DNA of 21,446 nt from Pseudomonadota bacterium (GCA_023399815.1 JAEWOJ010000092.1:1-21446); one strand, 5' to 3'; counted from the stretch's first letter, positions 14,215 to 21,446 are shown. Translations and numbers: made by a program. The notes: generated by a model not told the origin, from the sequence alone.

Positions 14215-14233
14215 TCGGGCACTCCCGTCGGGG

Positions 14234-15631
14234 TCACACCGTGCGCGAGAAGCACGGTGTCGCTGCGGCGGCGGTGGGCAGGTAGCGGTCGAAGCACATG
14301 GCGATGATACGCAACAGCAGGCGCCCCCGCGAGGTCGCCCGCAGGCCGTCGCCTGAAAGCTCCACCAGCCCATCCTCGCGCAGTGCCTGCAGGCGTTGCA
14401 GCGCGGTGGCGAAGTAGCTGGCGAAGTCGATCACGTGGCGCTGCTCGACGTCGCGGTAGTCCAGCGCGCCATGGCACATCAGGCGCTGGATCACGTCGGC
14501 GCGGATGACGTCGTCCTCCTCCAGGCGCATGCCGCGCCACACCGGCAGGTGGCCGCGGTCGATGGCCTGTTCCCAGCTGCCGAGGTCGCGCGGGTTCTGG
14601 CTGAAGCTCGGGCCGATGTGGCTGATGGCGCTCACGCCCAGACCGACCAGGTCGCTTTCGGCATGGGTGGTGTAGCCCATGAAGTTGCGGTGCAGGCTGC
14701 CGTTGCGCTGCGCCATGGCGAGGCTGTCGTCGGGCAGGGCGAAGTGGTCCATGCCGATGTAGACGTAGCCGGCCTGGCCGAGCTTGTCGATCGCGCATTG
14801 CAGCAGGCCGAGCTTGGCTTCCGGCGTGGGCAGTTCGCCGGCGTCGATGCGCTGCTGCGGGCGGAACATCGACGGCAGGTGCGCGTAGCCGTAGATGGCG
14901 AGCCGGTCCGGGCGCGCCCGCAGGGTGATGTCCAGCGTGCGCGAGAAGCCTTCCAGGCTCTGCCGGGGCAGGCCGTAGATCAGGTCCACGTTGACCGACT
15001 GCAGGCCGTGGTGGCGGCAGGCGTCGATGATCGCCAGGGTCTGCTCGACGCTCTGGACGCGGTTGACCGCGCGCTGCACCTCGGGGTCGAAATCCTGCAC
15101 GCCAAGGCTGGCGCGGTTGAAGCCGGCCGCGGCCAGCTCGCCGACTTGTTCCGGGGTGATGAAGCGCGGATCGAGCTCGATCGAGCAGTCCAGGCGCGCG
15201 GCCGGAGCGAAGGAGAAATGCCGGCGCAGCACGTCCATCGCTTCGGCGATCTGCGCCGGGTCGAGGAAATTGGGGGTGCCGCCGCCGAAATGCACCTGCT
15301 CGACGTCGCGGTCGCGGTCGAACAGCGCGGACATCATCGCCATCTCGCGGTACAGCCGGGTCAGGTAGGCGGCGCCGCGCGCGCTGTCGCGGGTGATGAT
15401 GCGGTTGCAGCCGCAGTAGAAGCAGGGACTGGTGCAGAACGGGATGTGCAGGTACAGCGACAGTGGTCGTGGGATCGGGTCGCCGTTGCTGGTCGCCGCC
15501 ATCTCGCGCAGGTCGGCTTCCTGGAACTCGGGCGTGAACTGCGGCGCGGTCGGGTACGAGGTGTAGCGTGGCCCCGGCGCGTCGTAGCGCCGCAGCAGTT
15601 CGGGATCGAACAGGGGAGACGGAGTGACCAT
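14234..15631 (-). CDS. hemN: Oxygen-independent coproporphyrinogen III dehydrogenase (radical SAM)
   Basis: Converts coproporphyrinogen III to protoporphyrinogen IX without oxygen, in the cytoplasm, and so supplies heme for anaerobic respiration. The 465 residues match full-length HemN. The radical-SAM cluster motif is C66-x3-C70-x2-C73 in FCTSPCFYCGCNR. The N-terminal PGPRYTSYPTAPQF and VHFGGGTPNFL are HemN hallmarks, which separates it from HemW. The start at 15631 has no Shine-Dalgarno. The FNR box at 15666-15679 and TAGGCT at 15638-15643 place the transcript start exactly on the A of this ATG, so the message is probably leaderless. It heads a hemN-fnr unit and stands divergent from arginase. 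Confidence 0.96.
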   Translation of the reverse strand: MVTPSPLFDPELLRRYDAPGPRYTSYPTAPQFTPEFQEADLREMAATSNGDPIPRPLSLYLHIPFCTSPCFYCGCNRIITRDSARGAAYLTRLYREMAMMSALFDRDRDVEQVHFGGGTPNFLDPAQIAEAMDVLRRHFSFAPAARLDCSIELDPRFITPEQVGELAAAGFNRASLGVQDFDPEVQRAVNRVQSVEQTLAIIDACRHHGLQSVNVDLIYGLPRQSLEGFSRTLDITLRARPDRLAIYGYAHLPSMFRPQQRIDAGELPTPEAKLGLLQCAIDKLGQAGYVYIGMDHFALPDDSLAMAQRNGSLHRNFMGYTTHAESDLVGLGVSAISHIGPSFSQNPRDLGSWEQAIDRGHLPVWRGMRLEEDDVIRADVIQRLMCHGALDYRDVEQRHVIDFASYFATALQRLQALREDGLVELSGDGLRATSRGRLLLRIIAMCFDRYLPTAAAATPCFSRTV

Positions 15632-15679
15632 TGCGCCAGCCTAGGCAGGCGCCGCCGGGTTGTCCTTGACGTGGGTCAA
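15631..15679 (-). promoter_or_regulatory. FNR-type promoter of hemN-fnr, leaderless
   Basis: TTGACGTGGGTCAA at 15666-15679 matches both FNR/Dnr half-sites, with C and G at the variable places. Its centre lies 41.5 bases from the hemN ATG. TAGGCT at 15638-15643 is a good -10 element in exactly the right place. It implies activation at low oxygen and a transcript starting at the start codon. Confidence 0.85.
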
Positions 15680-15789
15680 CCGCGCCGCGCATGTCGTACC
15701 GGCATGGCCCGGGCACGGAAACTGCTGCGTTGCCGCGGGCAGCTGTAACGTGGGCTGGCTAGACTGTTTTCATTTGCAACGGAGGAATC

Positions 15790-16710
15790 ATGGCCACACA
15801 TCGTCCCGTTTCGCTGATCGGCGTGCCCACCGACATCGGGGCCGGCCATCGCGGCGCACGGCTGGGGCCGGAGGCGCTGCGCATCGCCGGCCTGCCGGAG
15901 GCGCTGGCCGCGCGCGGTGTGGACGTGCGCGACGTGGGCAACCTGCAGGGGCCGCGCAATCCGTGGACCGATCCGGTGGAAGGCTACCGCCACCTGGACG
16001 AGGTCGTGGCCTGGAACCACGCGCTGATGGAAGCGACCCATGCCGAGCTGCGCGACGGCCGCCTGCCGATCATGCTTGGCGGCGACCACTGCCTGGGCAT
16101 CGGTTCGATCACCGCGGTGGCGCGCTGGTGCCGCGAGCAGGGCAAGCAGCTGCGCGTGCTGTGGCTGGACGCGCATTCGGACTTCAACACCTCCGAGGTC
16201 ACGCCCTCGGGCAACATCCATGGCATGCCGGTGGCCTGCCTGTGCGGGCTCGGCCCCGACGCGCTGACCCGGCTCGGCGGCGATGCGCCGGCGATCTCGC
16301 CGCAGCAGGTGCGGCAGATCGGCATCCGCTCGGTGGACCAGGACGAGAAGCGCCTGATCAAGCAGCACGAGGTGGACGTGTACGACATGCGCTACATCGA
16401 CGAGAGCGGCATGAAACGCACCATGGAGGCGGCGCTGGAGGGCGTGGACGCCAACACCCACCTGCACGTGAGTTTCGACGTGGACTTCCTCGACCCGAGC
16501 ATCGCGCCCGGCGTCGGCACCACGGTGCCGGGCGGGGTGAACTACCGCGAGGCGCAGCTGGTGATGGAGATGATCGCCGACACCGGATTGATGGGGTCGC
16601 TGGACATCGTCGAACTGAATCCGCTGCTCGACCGCCGCAACCGCACCGCCAAGCTGGCCGTTGACCTGGTCGAAAGCCTGTTCGGCAAATCCACGCTGAT
16701 GCGGGATTGA
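15790..16710 (+). CDS. rocF: Arginase
   Basis: Hydrolyses L-arginine to ornithine and urea. The 306 residues match hexameric bacterial arginases. The binuclear manganese ligands are all present: H100 (GGDHCLGIG), D127, H129 and D131 (WLDAHSDFNTSEV), D230 and D232 (SFDVDFLDPS). The SGNIHGMP and PGVGTTVPGG segments are typical of arginase and argue against agmatinase. A strong ribosome site, GGAGGA, stands four bases before the ATG. It is divergent from hemN with about 158 bases between starts and has no visible partner genes for arginine use. Whether the FNR box in the gap affects it is unknown; at about 117 bases from the ATG it is better placed for hemN. Confidence 0.96.
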   Translation: MATHRPVSLIGVPTDIGAGHRGARLGPEALRIAGLPEALAARGVDVRDVGNLQGPRNPWTDPVEGYRHLDEVVAWNHALMEATHAELRDGRLPIMLGGDHCLGIGSITAVARWCREQGKQLRVLWLDAHSDFNTSEVTPSGNIHGMPVACLCGLGPDALTRLGGDAPAISPQQVRQIGIRSVDQDEKRLIKQHEVDVYDMRYIDESGMKRTMEAALEGVDANTHLHVSFDVDFLDPSIAPGVGTTVPGGVNYREAQLVMEMIADTGLMGSLDIVELNPLLDRRNRTAKLAVDLVESLFGKSTLMRD

Positions 16711-16837
16711 CGGCGCCGCGATATCGCTGAACCCGGGCCGTTGGCGTTCACGCCCGCTGCACGTGAATGCCGCCAGATTCCTCTTCACGCGCGGCATCGC
16801 CATCCGGCGGCCGCCAGTCGAGCAGAGGAGAAACCTG

Positions 16838-16990
16838 ATGAAGCGAGTACTGATGCTGGCCCTGCTGGGGATGTTTTCGGCGGGAATGCTCAGCGCCTGC
16901 AACACCGTCGCCGGCGCCGGCAAGGACATGCAGAAGGCCGGCGAGAAGGTCGAGGACAAGGCCCACGACTGCAGCGACGGCAAGTGTTGA
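16838..16990 (+). CDS. Entericidin-family lipoprotein 1
   Basis: A 50-residue lipoprotein: MKRVLMLALLGMFSAGMLSAC, lipobox LSAC (C21), followed by NTVAGAGKDMQKAGEKVED, the entericidin pattern. It ends in a cysteine-containing tail (HDCSDGKC) absent from its neighbour. An AGAGGAG ribosome site precedes it. Entericidins are small cell-envelope lipoproteins; in E. coli EcnA and EcnB were proposed as antidote and toxin, but their role elsewhere is unclear. It forms a tandem pair with the next gene, 56 bases downstream. A GC hairpin without a T run (16998-17017) lies between them and might act in processing or attenuation. Confidence 0.9.
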   Translation: MKRVLMLALLGMFSAGMLSACNTVAGAGKDMQKAGEKVEDKAHDCSDGKC

Positions 16991-17046
16991 TCCCCGCCGC
17001 GGCCCGCCGGGGCCGCGCCATCCATGAGCCACCCAGGAGTAAGGAC

Positions 17047-17181
17047 ATGAAGCGCTTGGTTGCCCTGATGATGCTGTCGCTGTTCTCGATCGCAATGCTG
17101 TCCGGCTGCAACACGATCGCCGGCGCCGGCAAGGACGTGCAGAAGGCCGGCGAGAAGGTGGAGGACGCAGCCAAGCGCTGA
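17047..17181 (+). CDS. Entericidin-family lipoprotein 2
   Basis: A 44-residue lipoprotein with lipobox LSGC (C21) and the tail NTIAGAGKDVQKAGEKVEDAAKR, closely similar to the gene before it and evidently a tandem duplicate. It lacks the cysteine tail. AGGAG stands six bases before the ATG. It ends at a strong terminator, so the two genes probably share a transcript. The paired arrangement recalls ecnA-ecnB, but which member would be toxin or antidote cannot be read from sequence. Confidence 0.9.
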   Translation: MKRLVALMMLSLFSIAMLSGCNTIAGAGKDVQKAGEKVEDAAKR

Positions 17182-17206
17182 TGCCCCGCGATTGGCGAAG
17201 ACGGAG

Positions 17207-17231
17207 AGGCCGGCGCATCGCCGGCCTTTTT
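17207..17231 (+). terminator. Intrinsic terminator after entericidin pair
   Basis: A perfect 9-bp stem (AGGCCGGCG with its complement) with loop CAT is followed directly by a run of five T. It begins 25 bases after the second entericidin gene. Confidence 0.93.
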
Positions 17232-17368
17232 CCTTTCGCGGGCCTTGGATGAAGCGCCGTTCAAGAACATCAGCGCGGGCCAACGAATCGTCGATGCGAT
17301 GGCAACATCGGTGTCGTCATGCTGGCTCCGTGGCGGAACTGCCGCCATTCCCCCGAAAGGAGACACGC

Positions 17369-17590
17369 ATGAACAAAGACATCATTTCCGGCAAGTGGAC
17401 CCAGCTCAAGGGCAAGGCCCGGGCCAAGTGGGGCGACCTGACCGACGATGACTTCCAGGTAGCCGAGGGCAACGCCGAATACCTGTCCGGGCGCCTGCAG
17501 GAGCGCTATGGCTGGGCCAAGGACCGGGCGGAGAAGGAAGTGCGCGATTTCCAGGATGCGCTGCGCAAGGACTATCCGGACTGGCATTGA
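17369..17590 (+). CDS. CsbD family stress-response protein
   Basis: A 73-residue soluble, highly charged protein starting MNKDIISGKWTQLKGKARAK, with WGDLTDDDFQVAEGNAEYL and a GRLQERYGWAKDRAEKEV helix. This is the full CsbD (YjbJ-like) pattern. CsbD proteins are induced by general stress in many bacteria; their molecular role is unknown. AAAGGAGA gives a good ribosome site. It is a single gene between the terminator at 17231 and the shared hairpin at 17621-17641. Confidence 0.93.
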   Translation: MNKDIISGKWTQLKGKARAKWGDLTDDDFQVAEGNAEYLSGRLQERYGWAKDRAEKEVRDFQDALRKDYPDWH

Positions 17591-17620
17591 GCCGGCGCGG
17601 AGTGTCGTTGACGCATATGG

Positions 17621-17641
17621 ACGGGCCGCAGCGCGGCCCGT
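17621..17641. terminator. Shared hairpin between convergent genes
   Basis: A perfect 9-bp stem (ACGGGCCGC with its complement) and loop AGC lie between the CsbD gene and the converging secreted-protein gene. Only a short pyrimidine stretch follows on the plus strand, so termination may be moderate. It probably serves both directions. Confidence 0.7.
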
Positions 17642-17656
17642 CTTCGTATCGGCGTG

Positions 17657-18448
17657 TCAGCGCATGCGAGCCGGCGGATCGGGCACGAAGCCGCCCGGGA
17701 ACGCGCGCGGCGCAGTGTCCACGCGGTGGCGCGGCAGGATGCCCAGCGCCACCAGGCGCGAACGCGCGTCGTAGCGGATCTCGCTGACCTGGGCCGGTGC
17801 GCGGCTGGCCCGCTCGAAGTCGGTGACGCGGGTGGCGGACCACTCGCGCTCGCCATGGCCGGTGCCCAGCTGCTGGCGGTCGCGGGTTTCCTCGCGCGCC
17901 GCCTTGGCTTCGGCCGCCATCGCGCGGTCGGCGCGCGCGCCCTCGGCGATCACCGGCGCCGGCCGGCGCGGCATCGGTGCCGGCGCGGGGGCGACGGGGC
18001 GGGCCTCGCGGAACACGGCGATGCCGACCACGCCGACGTTGGCCGGGCGGCCGGTACGGCTGGCATAGCTGTTACCGAGATCGGTGAACACGAACTGCGC
18101 CACTTCCGCGGACGACTTGCGCCAGCCGGCGATCTCGCTGCTCTGCCAGGGTTCGAGCACATAGCCGGCCTGTTCCGGCGCGGCGGTCTCGCCGCTGATG
18201 GCGTTGACCCCGTCCACCGACAGCACGACCAGCACGCGCTCGCCGGTGAGGTTGCGCAGGCGCACGCCATAGCAGTGGCCGGGAGTGCCGGCCACCCACT
18301 GCTGGCCGCGGTGCGGATGGGAGGCGAGTTCATCGCCGGTGTCGCGGTCGACCAGCGACAGGGCCACCGGCCCGGCGGCCATGGGCGGCGCCGGGCGGAA
18401 GCCGCACAGGGTCAGGAGGATCAGCGCGGAGGCGAGAAGACGGTACAT
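17657..18448 (-). CDS. Conserved secreted protein of unknown function
   Basis: A 263-residue exported protein. The signal peptide covers about residues 1-25 (MYRLLASALILLTLCGF). The first domain (about 28-150) reads like a beta-rich module widespread in proteobacteria: GVRLRNLTGERVLVVLSVDG, then GYVLEPWQSSEIAGWRKS and ASRTGRPANVGVVGIAVF. A proline/alanine linker with charged residues follows. The C-terminal LGTGHGEREWS and FERASRAPAQVSEIRYD form a second short conserved unit. I know no assigned function. The start at 18448 has AGGAG seven bases upstream, which decides it over the in-frame ATG at 18478. It is divergent from trpS with 109 bases between starts. Confidence 0.85.
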   Translation of the reverse strand: MYRLLASALILLTLCGFRPAPPMAAGPVALSLVDRDTGDELASHPHRGQQWVAGTPGHCYGVRLRNLTGERVLVVLSVDGVNAISGETAAPEQAGYVLEPWQSSEIAGWRKSSAEVAQFVFTDLGNSYASRTGRPANVGVVGIAVFREARPVAPAPAPMPRRPAPVIAEGARADRAMAAEAKAAREETRDRQQLGTGHGEREWSATRVTDFERASRAPAQVSEIRYDARSRLVALGILPRHRVDTAPRAFPGGFVPDPPARMR

Positions 18449-18557
18449 GGCGGACTCCTTGACGGGGGACAGGGCCATGAACGGATGGACGCGGGCGGCG
18501 GGGTTGGCGCGCGGCGGTTACACTGGGCCGGTTAATCCGCCCGTCACGTTTGCGTTC

Positions 18558-19844
18558 ATGACTACCCGCGTCCTCACCGGCATCACCCCTTCCGGTACTC
18601 CCCATCTCGGCAACTACGTCGGCGCCATCCGCCCGGCGATCGCCGCCAGCCGCGCCCCGGAGATCGAGAGCTTCTTCTTCCTGGCCGACCTGCACAGCCT
18701 GATCAAGGCGCAGGAGCCCGAGCGCACCCAGCGCTCGACGCTGGAGATCGCCGCCAGCTGGCTGGCCTGCGGCCTGGACCCGGACAAGGTGTGGTTCTAC
18801 CGGCAGAGCGACATTCCGGAAACCACCGAGCTGATGTGGTTCCTGACCGTGGTGGCCGGCAAGGGCATCCTCAACCGCGCCCATGCCTACAAGGCGGCGG
18901 TGGACAAGAACCGCGACGAGCAGCTGGACGACGATGCCGGCATCACCGCCGGGTTGTTCATGTACCCGGTGCTGATGGCCGCCGACATCCTGATCTTCAA
19001 CGCCGACAAGGTGCCGGTCGGCCGCGACCAGATCCAGCACATCGAGATGGCGCGCGATTTCGCCCAGCGCTTCAACCACATCTACGGCAAGGAGTATTTC
19101 GTCCTGCCGGAAGTGGTCATCGACGAGCAGGTGGCGACGCTGGCCGGCCTCGACGGCCGCAAGATGAGCAAGAGCTACCACAACACCATCCCGCTGTTCG
19201 CCCCGCGCGAGGAACTGAAGAAGCTGGTGTTCTCCATCGTCACCGACTCGCGCGCGCCGGGCGAACCCAAGGACACCGAGGGTTCGGCGCTGTTCCAGAT
19301 GTACCAGGCCTTCGCCACGCCCGAGCAGACCGCCGCGTTCGCCACGGCCTTCGCCGACGGCATCGGCTGGGGCGAGGCCAAGCAGCAGCTGTTCGAGCGC
19401 ATCGATGGCGAGCTGGCCCCGCTGCGCGCGCGCTACGAGGCGCTGATGGCCGAGCCGGAGAAGATCGAGGCGATCCTGCGCAGGCGCGGCCAGCAGCTGC
19501 GCGAGCAGTTCGCCATCCCGCTGCTGAAGGAGCTGCGCCACGCCGTGGGCCTGCGCGACCTGTCCGCGGCCGGCGACAAGCCCAAGGCGGCTGCTGCCGC
19601 CAAGGCGGCGCTGCCGCTGTTCAAGCAGTACCGCGAGAAGGATGGCCGTTTCTACTTCAAGCTGCTCGACGGCGAAGGCGCGCTGCTGGTCCAGAGCGAA
19701 GGCTTCGATTCGCCGCGCGATGCCGGCCAGCTGATCGCCGCGCTCAAGCAGGCCGACGATGGTGCCGCCTTGCAGGGCGAGCGGTTCACGCTGGAAGCCG
19801 ACACCGGGACGGTGCTGGCGGCGCTGCGCCAGTTACGCGAATAA
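18558..19844 (+). CDS. trpS: Tryptophanyl-tRNA synthetase with C-terminal extension
   Basis: Charges tRNA-Trp in the cytoplasm. Class I signatures are seen: PSGTPHLGNYVGA (residues 11-23, HIGH-like) and KMSKS at 202-206, with VGRDQIQHIEMARD at 154-167. At 428 residues it is about 90 longer than the usual bacterial enzyme of near 335. Residues 337-428 form an alanine/lysine linker and a compact unit (DGRFYFKLLDGEGALLVQSE) that resembles a DUF1508/YegP-like repeat. Long TrpS forms are known in related bacteria. The ATG at 18558 has no clear Shine-Dalgarno. TACACT near 18518 is a possible -10. It is transcribed alone as far as can be seen. Confidence 0.96.
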   Translation: MTTRVLTGITPSGTPHLGNYVGAIRPAIAASRAPEIESFFFLADLHSLIKAQEPERTQRSTLEIAASWLACGLDPDKVWFYRQSDIPETTELMWFLTVVAGKGILNRAHAYKAAVDKNRDEQLDDDAGITAGLFMYPVLMAADILIFNADKVPVGRDQIQHIEMARDFAQRFNHIYGKEYFVLPEVVIDEQVATLAGLDGRKMSKSYHNTIPLFAPREELKKLVFSIVTDSRAPGEPKDTEGSALFQMYQAFATPEQTAAFATAFADGIGWGEAKQQLFERIDGELAPLRARYEALMAEPEKIEAILRRRGQQLREQFAIPLLKELRHAVGLRDLSAAGDKPKAAAAAKAALPLFKQYREKDGRFYFKLLDGEGALLVQSEGFDSPRDAGQLIAALKQADDGAALQGERFTLEADTGTVLAALRQLRE

Positions 19845-19862
19845 ACACTCCATGCGAGGCAT

Positions 19863-19930
19863 GTAGGAGCGACGTCAGTCGCGACCGGGCTTTCCCGGTA
19901 GAGCCCCATCGCGACTGGCGTCGCTCCTAC
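19863..19930. repeat. REP-type palindrome, copy A (GTAG head)
   Basis: A 68-base element with 22-base arms that begin GTAGGAGCGACG and end CGTCGCTCCTAC, with one mismatch that is a possible G-U pair. GTAG-headed palindromes of this kind are common intergenic repeats in Xanthomonadaceae. It lies 18 bases after trpS and could act as a transcript-end structure. Confidence 0.92.
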
Positions 19931-19976
19931 AGTCGCTCCTGCACGATCCCCGCATGTCTCCACCCGGGAGTACACG

Positions 19977-20279
19977 ATGGTCTGGTTGTCGCTGCTGCTG
20001 TTCCTGCCCTGGTTCGGCGTGATGGCCGCGCTGTACTGGTGGTTCCCGCGCCAGCCGCGGCACCGCGCGCGTGCCCTGTTCGATGGTGCGATGCTGGCGC
20101 TGGCGCTGCTGGTCAGCATCGGCTTCATGCACTGGGGTTATCGCATCGGCGCGGCCGACGTCGAGGCGGACAGCATGTGGAAGCAGATCCTGGCGGTGCT
20201 CTACGCCTACGGTGGCTTCCTCGGGGTGATGGTGCTGGCGCTGCTGCTGCGGCCGCGCGTGCTGCACCATCGCCCGTAG
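19977..20279 (+). CDS. Small membrane protein of unknown function
   Basis: A 100-residue protein with three predicted membrane helices (about 1-22, 34-55 and 68-92) and a basic end (RPRVLHHRP). GGGAG precedes the ATG at a good distance. I recognise no family. Helical segments such as MVWLSLLLFLPWFGVMAALY and MLALALLVSIGFMHWGYRIG carry paired Trp and His residues but no known motif. It stands alone between two REP palindromes. High-GC composition matches its neighbours. Confidence 0.8.
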   Translation: MVWLSLLLFLPWFGVMAALYWWFPRQPRHRARALFDGAMLALALLVSIGFMHWGYRIGAADVEADSMWKQILAVLYAYGGFLGVMVLALLLRPRVLHHRP

Positions 20280-20311
20280 AAGCGACTGCAGGAACGACTG
20301 CGGGAACGATT

Positions 20312-20380
20312 GTAGGAGCGACGCCAGTCGCGACCGGGCTTTCCCCGCTAAAGCCCGGTCGCGACTGACGTCGCTCCTAC
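20312..20380. repeat. REP-type palindrome, copy B (GTAG head)
   Basis: A 69-base near-twin of copy A, with arms running GTAGGAGCGACGCCAGTCGC and its near-complement and a CGGGCTTT-AAAGCCCG inner stem. Degenerate AGCGACTGC / AACGACTGC fragments occur just before it (20279-20310), so older copies may have decayed here. Together with copy A it brackets the small membrane protein gene. Confidence 0.92.
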
Positions 20381-20491
20381 AGTCGCCCCCACGCAGTCGC
20401 CTTCACAGCCTTCCAGCCGCTCCGACGAAAGCCGTATTGCCGCGCTCCGACGCCGGTGACAGCATCGGGCAGGACCCTTGGAGCCGCCGCG

Positions 20492-21418
20492 ATGAACGCC
20501 GACCACGCCATCCACGTCATCGATACTGCCTTCCAGCGCGACCATTTCGATGCCGCCTACCTGCTGGTGAGCAACGGCCGCGGCGCCTTCATCGACTGCG
20601 GCACCAGCCACTCGCTGCCGCGCCTGCTGGCCGCCATCGACAATGCCGGGCTCGACGCCGATGCCATCGACTGGTTGATCCTGACCCACGTGCACCTGGA
20701 CCACGCCGGCGGCGCCGGTGCGCTGATGCGGCGGCTGCCCAGCGCGAAGCTGCTGGTCCACCCGCGCGGCGCGCCGCACATGATCGATCCGGCGCGGCTG
20801 ATCGCCGGCGCCACCGCGGTCTATGGCGAGGAGGAAATGGCGCGCAGCTATGGCTACATCGTGCCGGTGGCGGCCGAGCGCGTGGTGGTGGCCGAGGACG
20901 GCCATCGCCTGTCGCTGGCCGGGCGCGAACTGCGGTGCATCGATACGCCTGGCCATGCCCGCCACCACCTGTGCGTCTGGGACGAGTCCAGCCGCAGCTG
21001 GTTCAGCGGCGACACCTTCGGCCTGTCCTACCGCGAGCTGGACAGCGCGCAGGGCGCCTTCATCGTTCCCACCACCTCACCGGTGCAGTTCGAGCCGGAG
21101 GCGATGCATGCCTCGATCGAGCGGTTGATGGCGCAGGCGCCGGACGCGATGTACCTGACCCACTACGGCCGCGTGCAGGACGCGACGCGGCTGGCCGCCG
21201 ACCTGCACGCGCAGATCGACGCGATGACCGCCATCGCCCGCGCCTGCGCCGGCCGCGCCGACCGCCACCGCGCGCTGGCGGCGGCGCTGGGCGAACTGTA
21301 CCTGGAGCGCGCCCGCGCGCATGGCTGCCGGCTGGACGATGCCGGCGTGCTGCGCGTGCTCGGCATGGACATCGAACTCAACGCGCAGGGCCTGGAGTGC
21401 TGGCTGGATCGCATGTAG
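20492..21418 (+). CDS. MBL-fold metallo-hydrolase
   Basis: A 308-residue metallo-beta-lactamase-fold protein. Metal-site residues are complete: H66, H68, D70 and H71 (THVHLDHAG), H155 (DTPGHARHH), D174 (SGDTFG) and H224 (THYG). These suit a binuclear zinc or iron hydrolase, without naming a substrate. The C-terminal 80 residues form helices unlike a glyoxalase II domain. The N-terminal signal peptide of secreted beta-lactamases is absent, so it is probably cytoplasmic. The ATG at 20492 is chosen with TTGGAG nine bases upstream; an in-frame ATG at 20456 adds residues of no family character. Its TAG stop lies inside the head of a third GTAG repeat. Confidence 0.92.
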   Translation: MNADHAIHVIDTAFQRDHFDAAYLLVSNGRGAFIDCGTSHSLPRLLAAIDNAGLDADAIDWLILTHVHLDHAGGAGALMRRLPSAKLLVHPRGAPHMIDPARLIAGATAVYGEEEMARSYGYIVPVAAERVVVAEDGHRLSLAGRELRCIDTPGHARHHLCVWDESSRSWFSGDTFGLSYRELDSAQGAFIVPTTSPVQFEPEAMHASIERLMAQAPDAMYLTHYGRVQDATRLAADLHAQIDAMTAIARACAGRADRHRALAAALGELYLERARAHGCRLDDAGVLRVLGMDIELNAQGLECWLDRM

Positions 21419-21446
21419 GAGCGACGCCCCGCGCCCCCCGGGGGTT
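21415..21446. repeat. Partial third GTAG repeat at window end
   Basis: GTAGGAGCGACG at 21415-21426 equals the head of the two REP palindromes. The sequence then departs into a C-rich run and the window ends, so it may be a truncated or variant copy. It overlaps the stop codon of the MBL-fold gene. Confidence 0.65.

Noticed and set aside
13459..14373. fnr start at 14373
   Set aside because: The extra 53 residues lie over the end of hemN and have no FNR character. The start at 14214 has a ribosome site and a normal FNR length.
18459..18472. Possible FNR box between the secreted-protein gene and trpS
   Set aside because: TTGACGGGGGACAG matches only the first half-site; the second half does not form the palindrome.

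Overview
The window is high-GC DNA with the gene content, repeats and protein sequences of a Xanthomonadaceae gammaproteobacterium (Lysobacter, Luteimonas, Stenotrophomonas or Pseudoxanthomonas type). The GTAG-headed palindromes, the hairpin-rich intergenic repeats and the protein set point that way; the genus cannot be fixed from sequence alone. No rRNA, tRNA or CRISPR array was seen.

Left part (1-8643): a partial denitrification and NO-response cluster, all on the minus strand. In transcription order it holds a quinol-type NO reductase (norB); nnrS followed by three overlapping genes (SirB-like membrane protein, DUF2249 protein, polytopic His-containing membrane protein); then copper nitrite reductase nirK, a NirV/FGE-like protein and a SCO-type copper protein. 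The inventory supports NO2- to NO to N2O. No nitrate or N2O reductase is visible.

Middle part (8644-13458): an accessory stretch. Structured intergenic repeats flank an operon of a transglutaminase-like protein, a short secreted protein made of an RHS terminal motif plus a candidate papain-like His/Cys domain, and a lipoprotein. An ISL3-family transposase follows. The last three genes are visibly AT-richer than their surroundings, and related inverted motifs bracket the segment.

Right part (13459-21446): an oxygen-independent hemN with a [4Fe-4S] FNR/Anr-type regulator gene, on the minus strand. Beyond it lie housekeeping and stress genes: arginase, two tandem entericidin-like lipoproteins, a CsbD protein, a conserved secreted protein, trpS with a C-terminal extension, a small membrane protein between two REP palindromes, and an MBL-fold hydrolase.

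The main unifying signal is regulatory. Palindromes of FNR type (TTGAY-N4-RTCAA or close) stand before nirK (two), nnrS, norB and hemN. Placing each proximal box at -41.5 gives a -10-like hexamer with the key A and T at the right place, settles the nirK and norB starts, and predicts that hemN and nnrS mRNAs are leaderless or nearly so. The hemN-fnr unit would then make and control the regulator of the denitrification genes in this same window.
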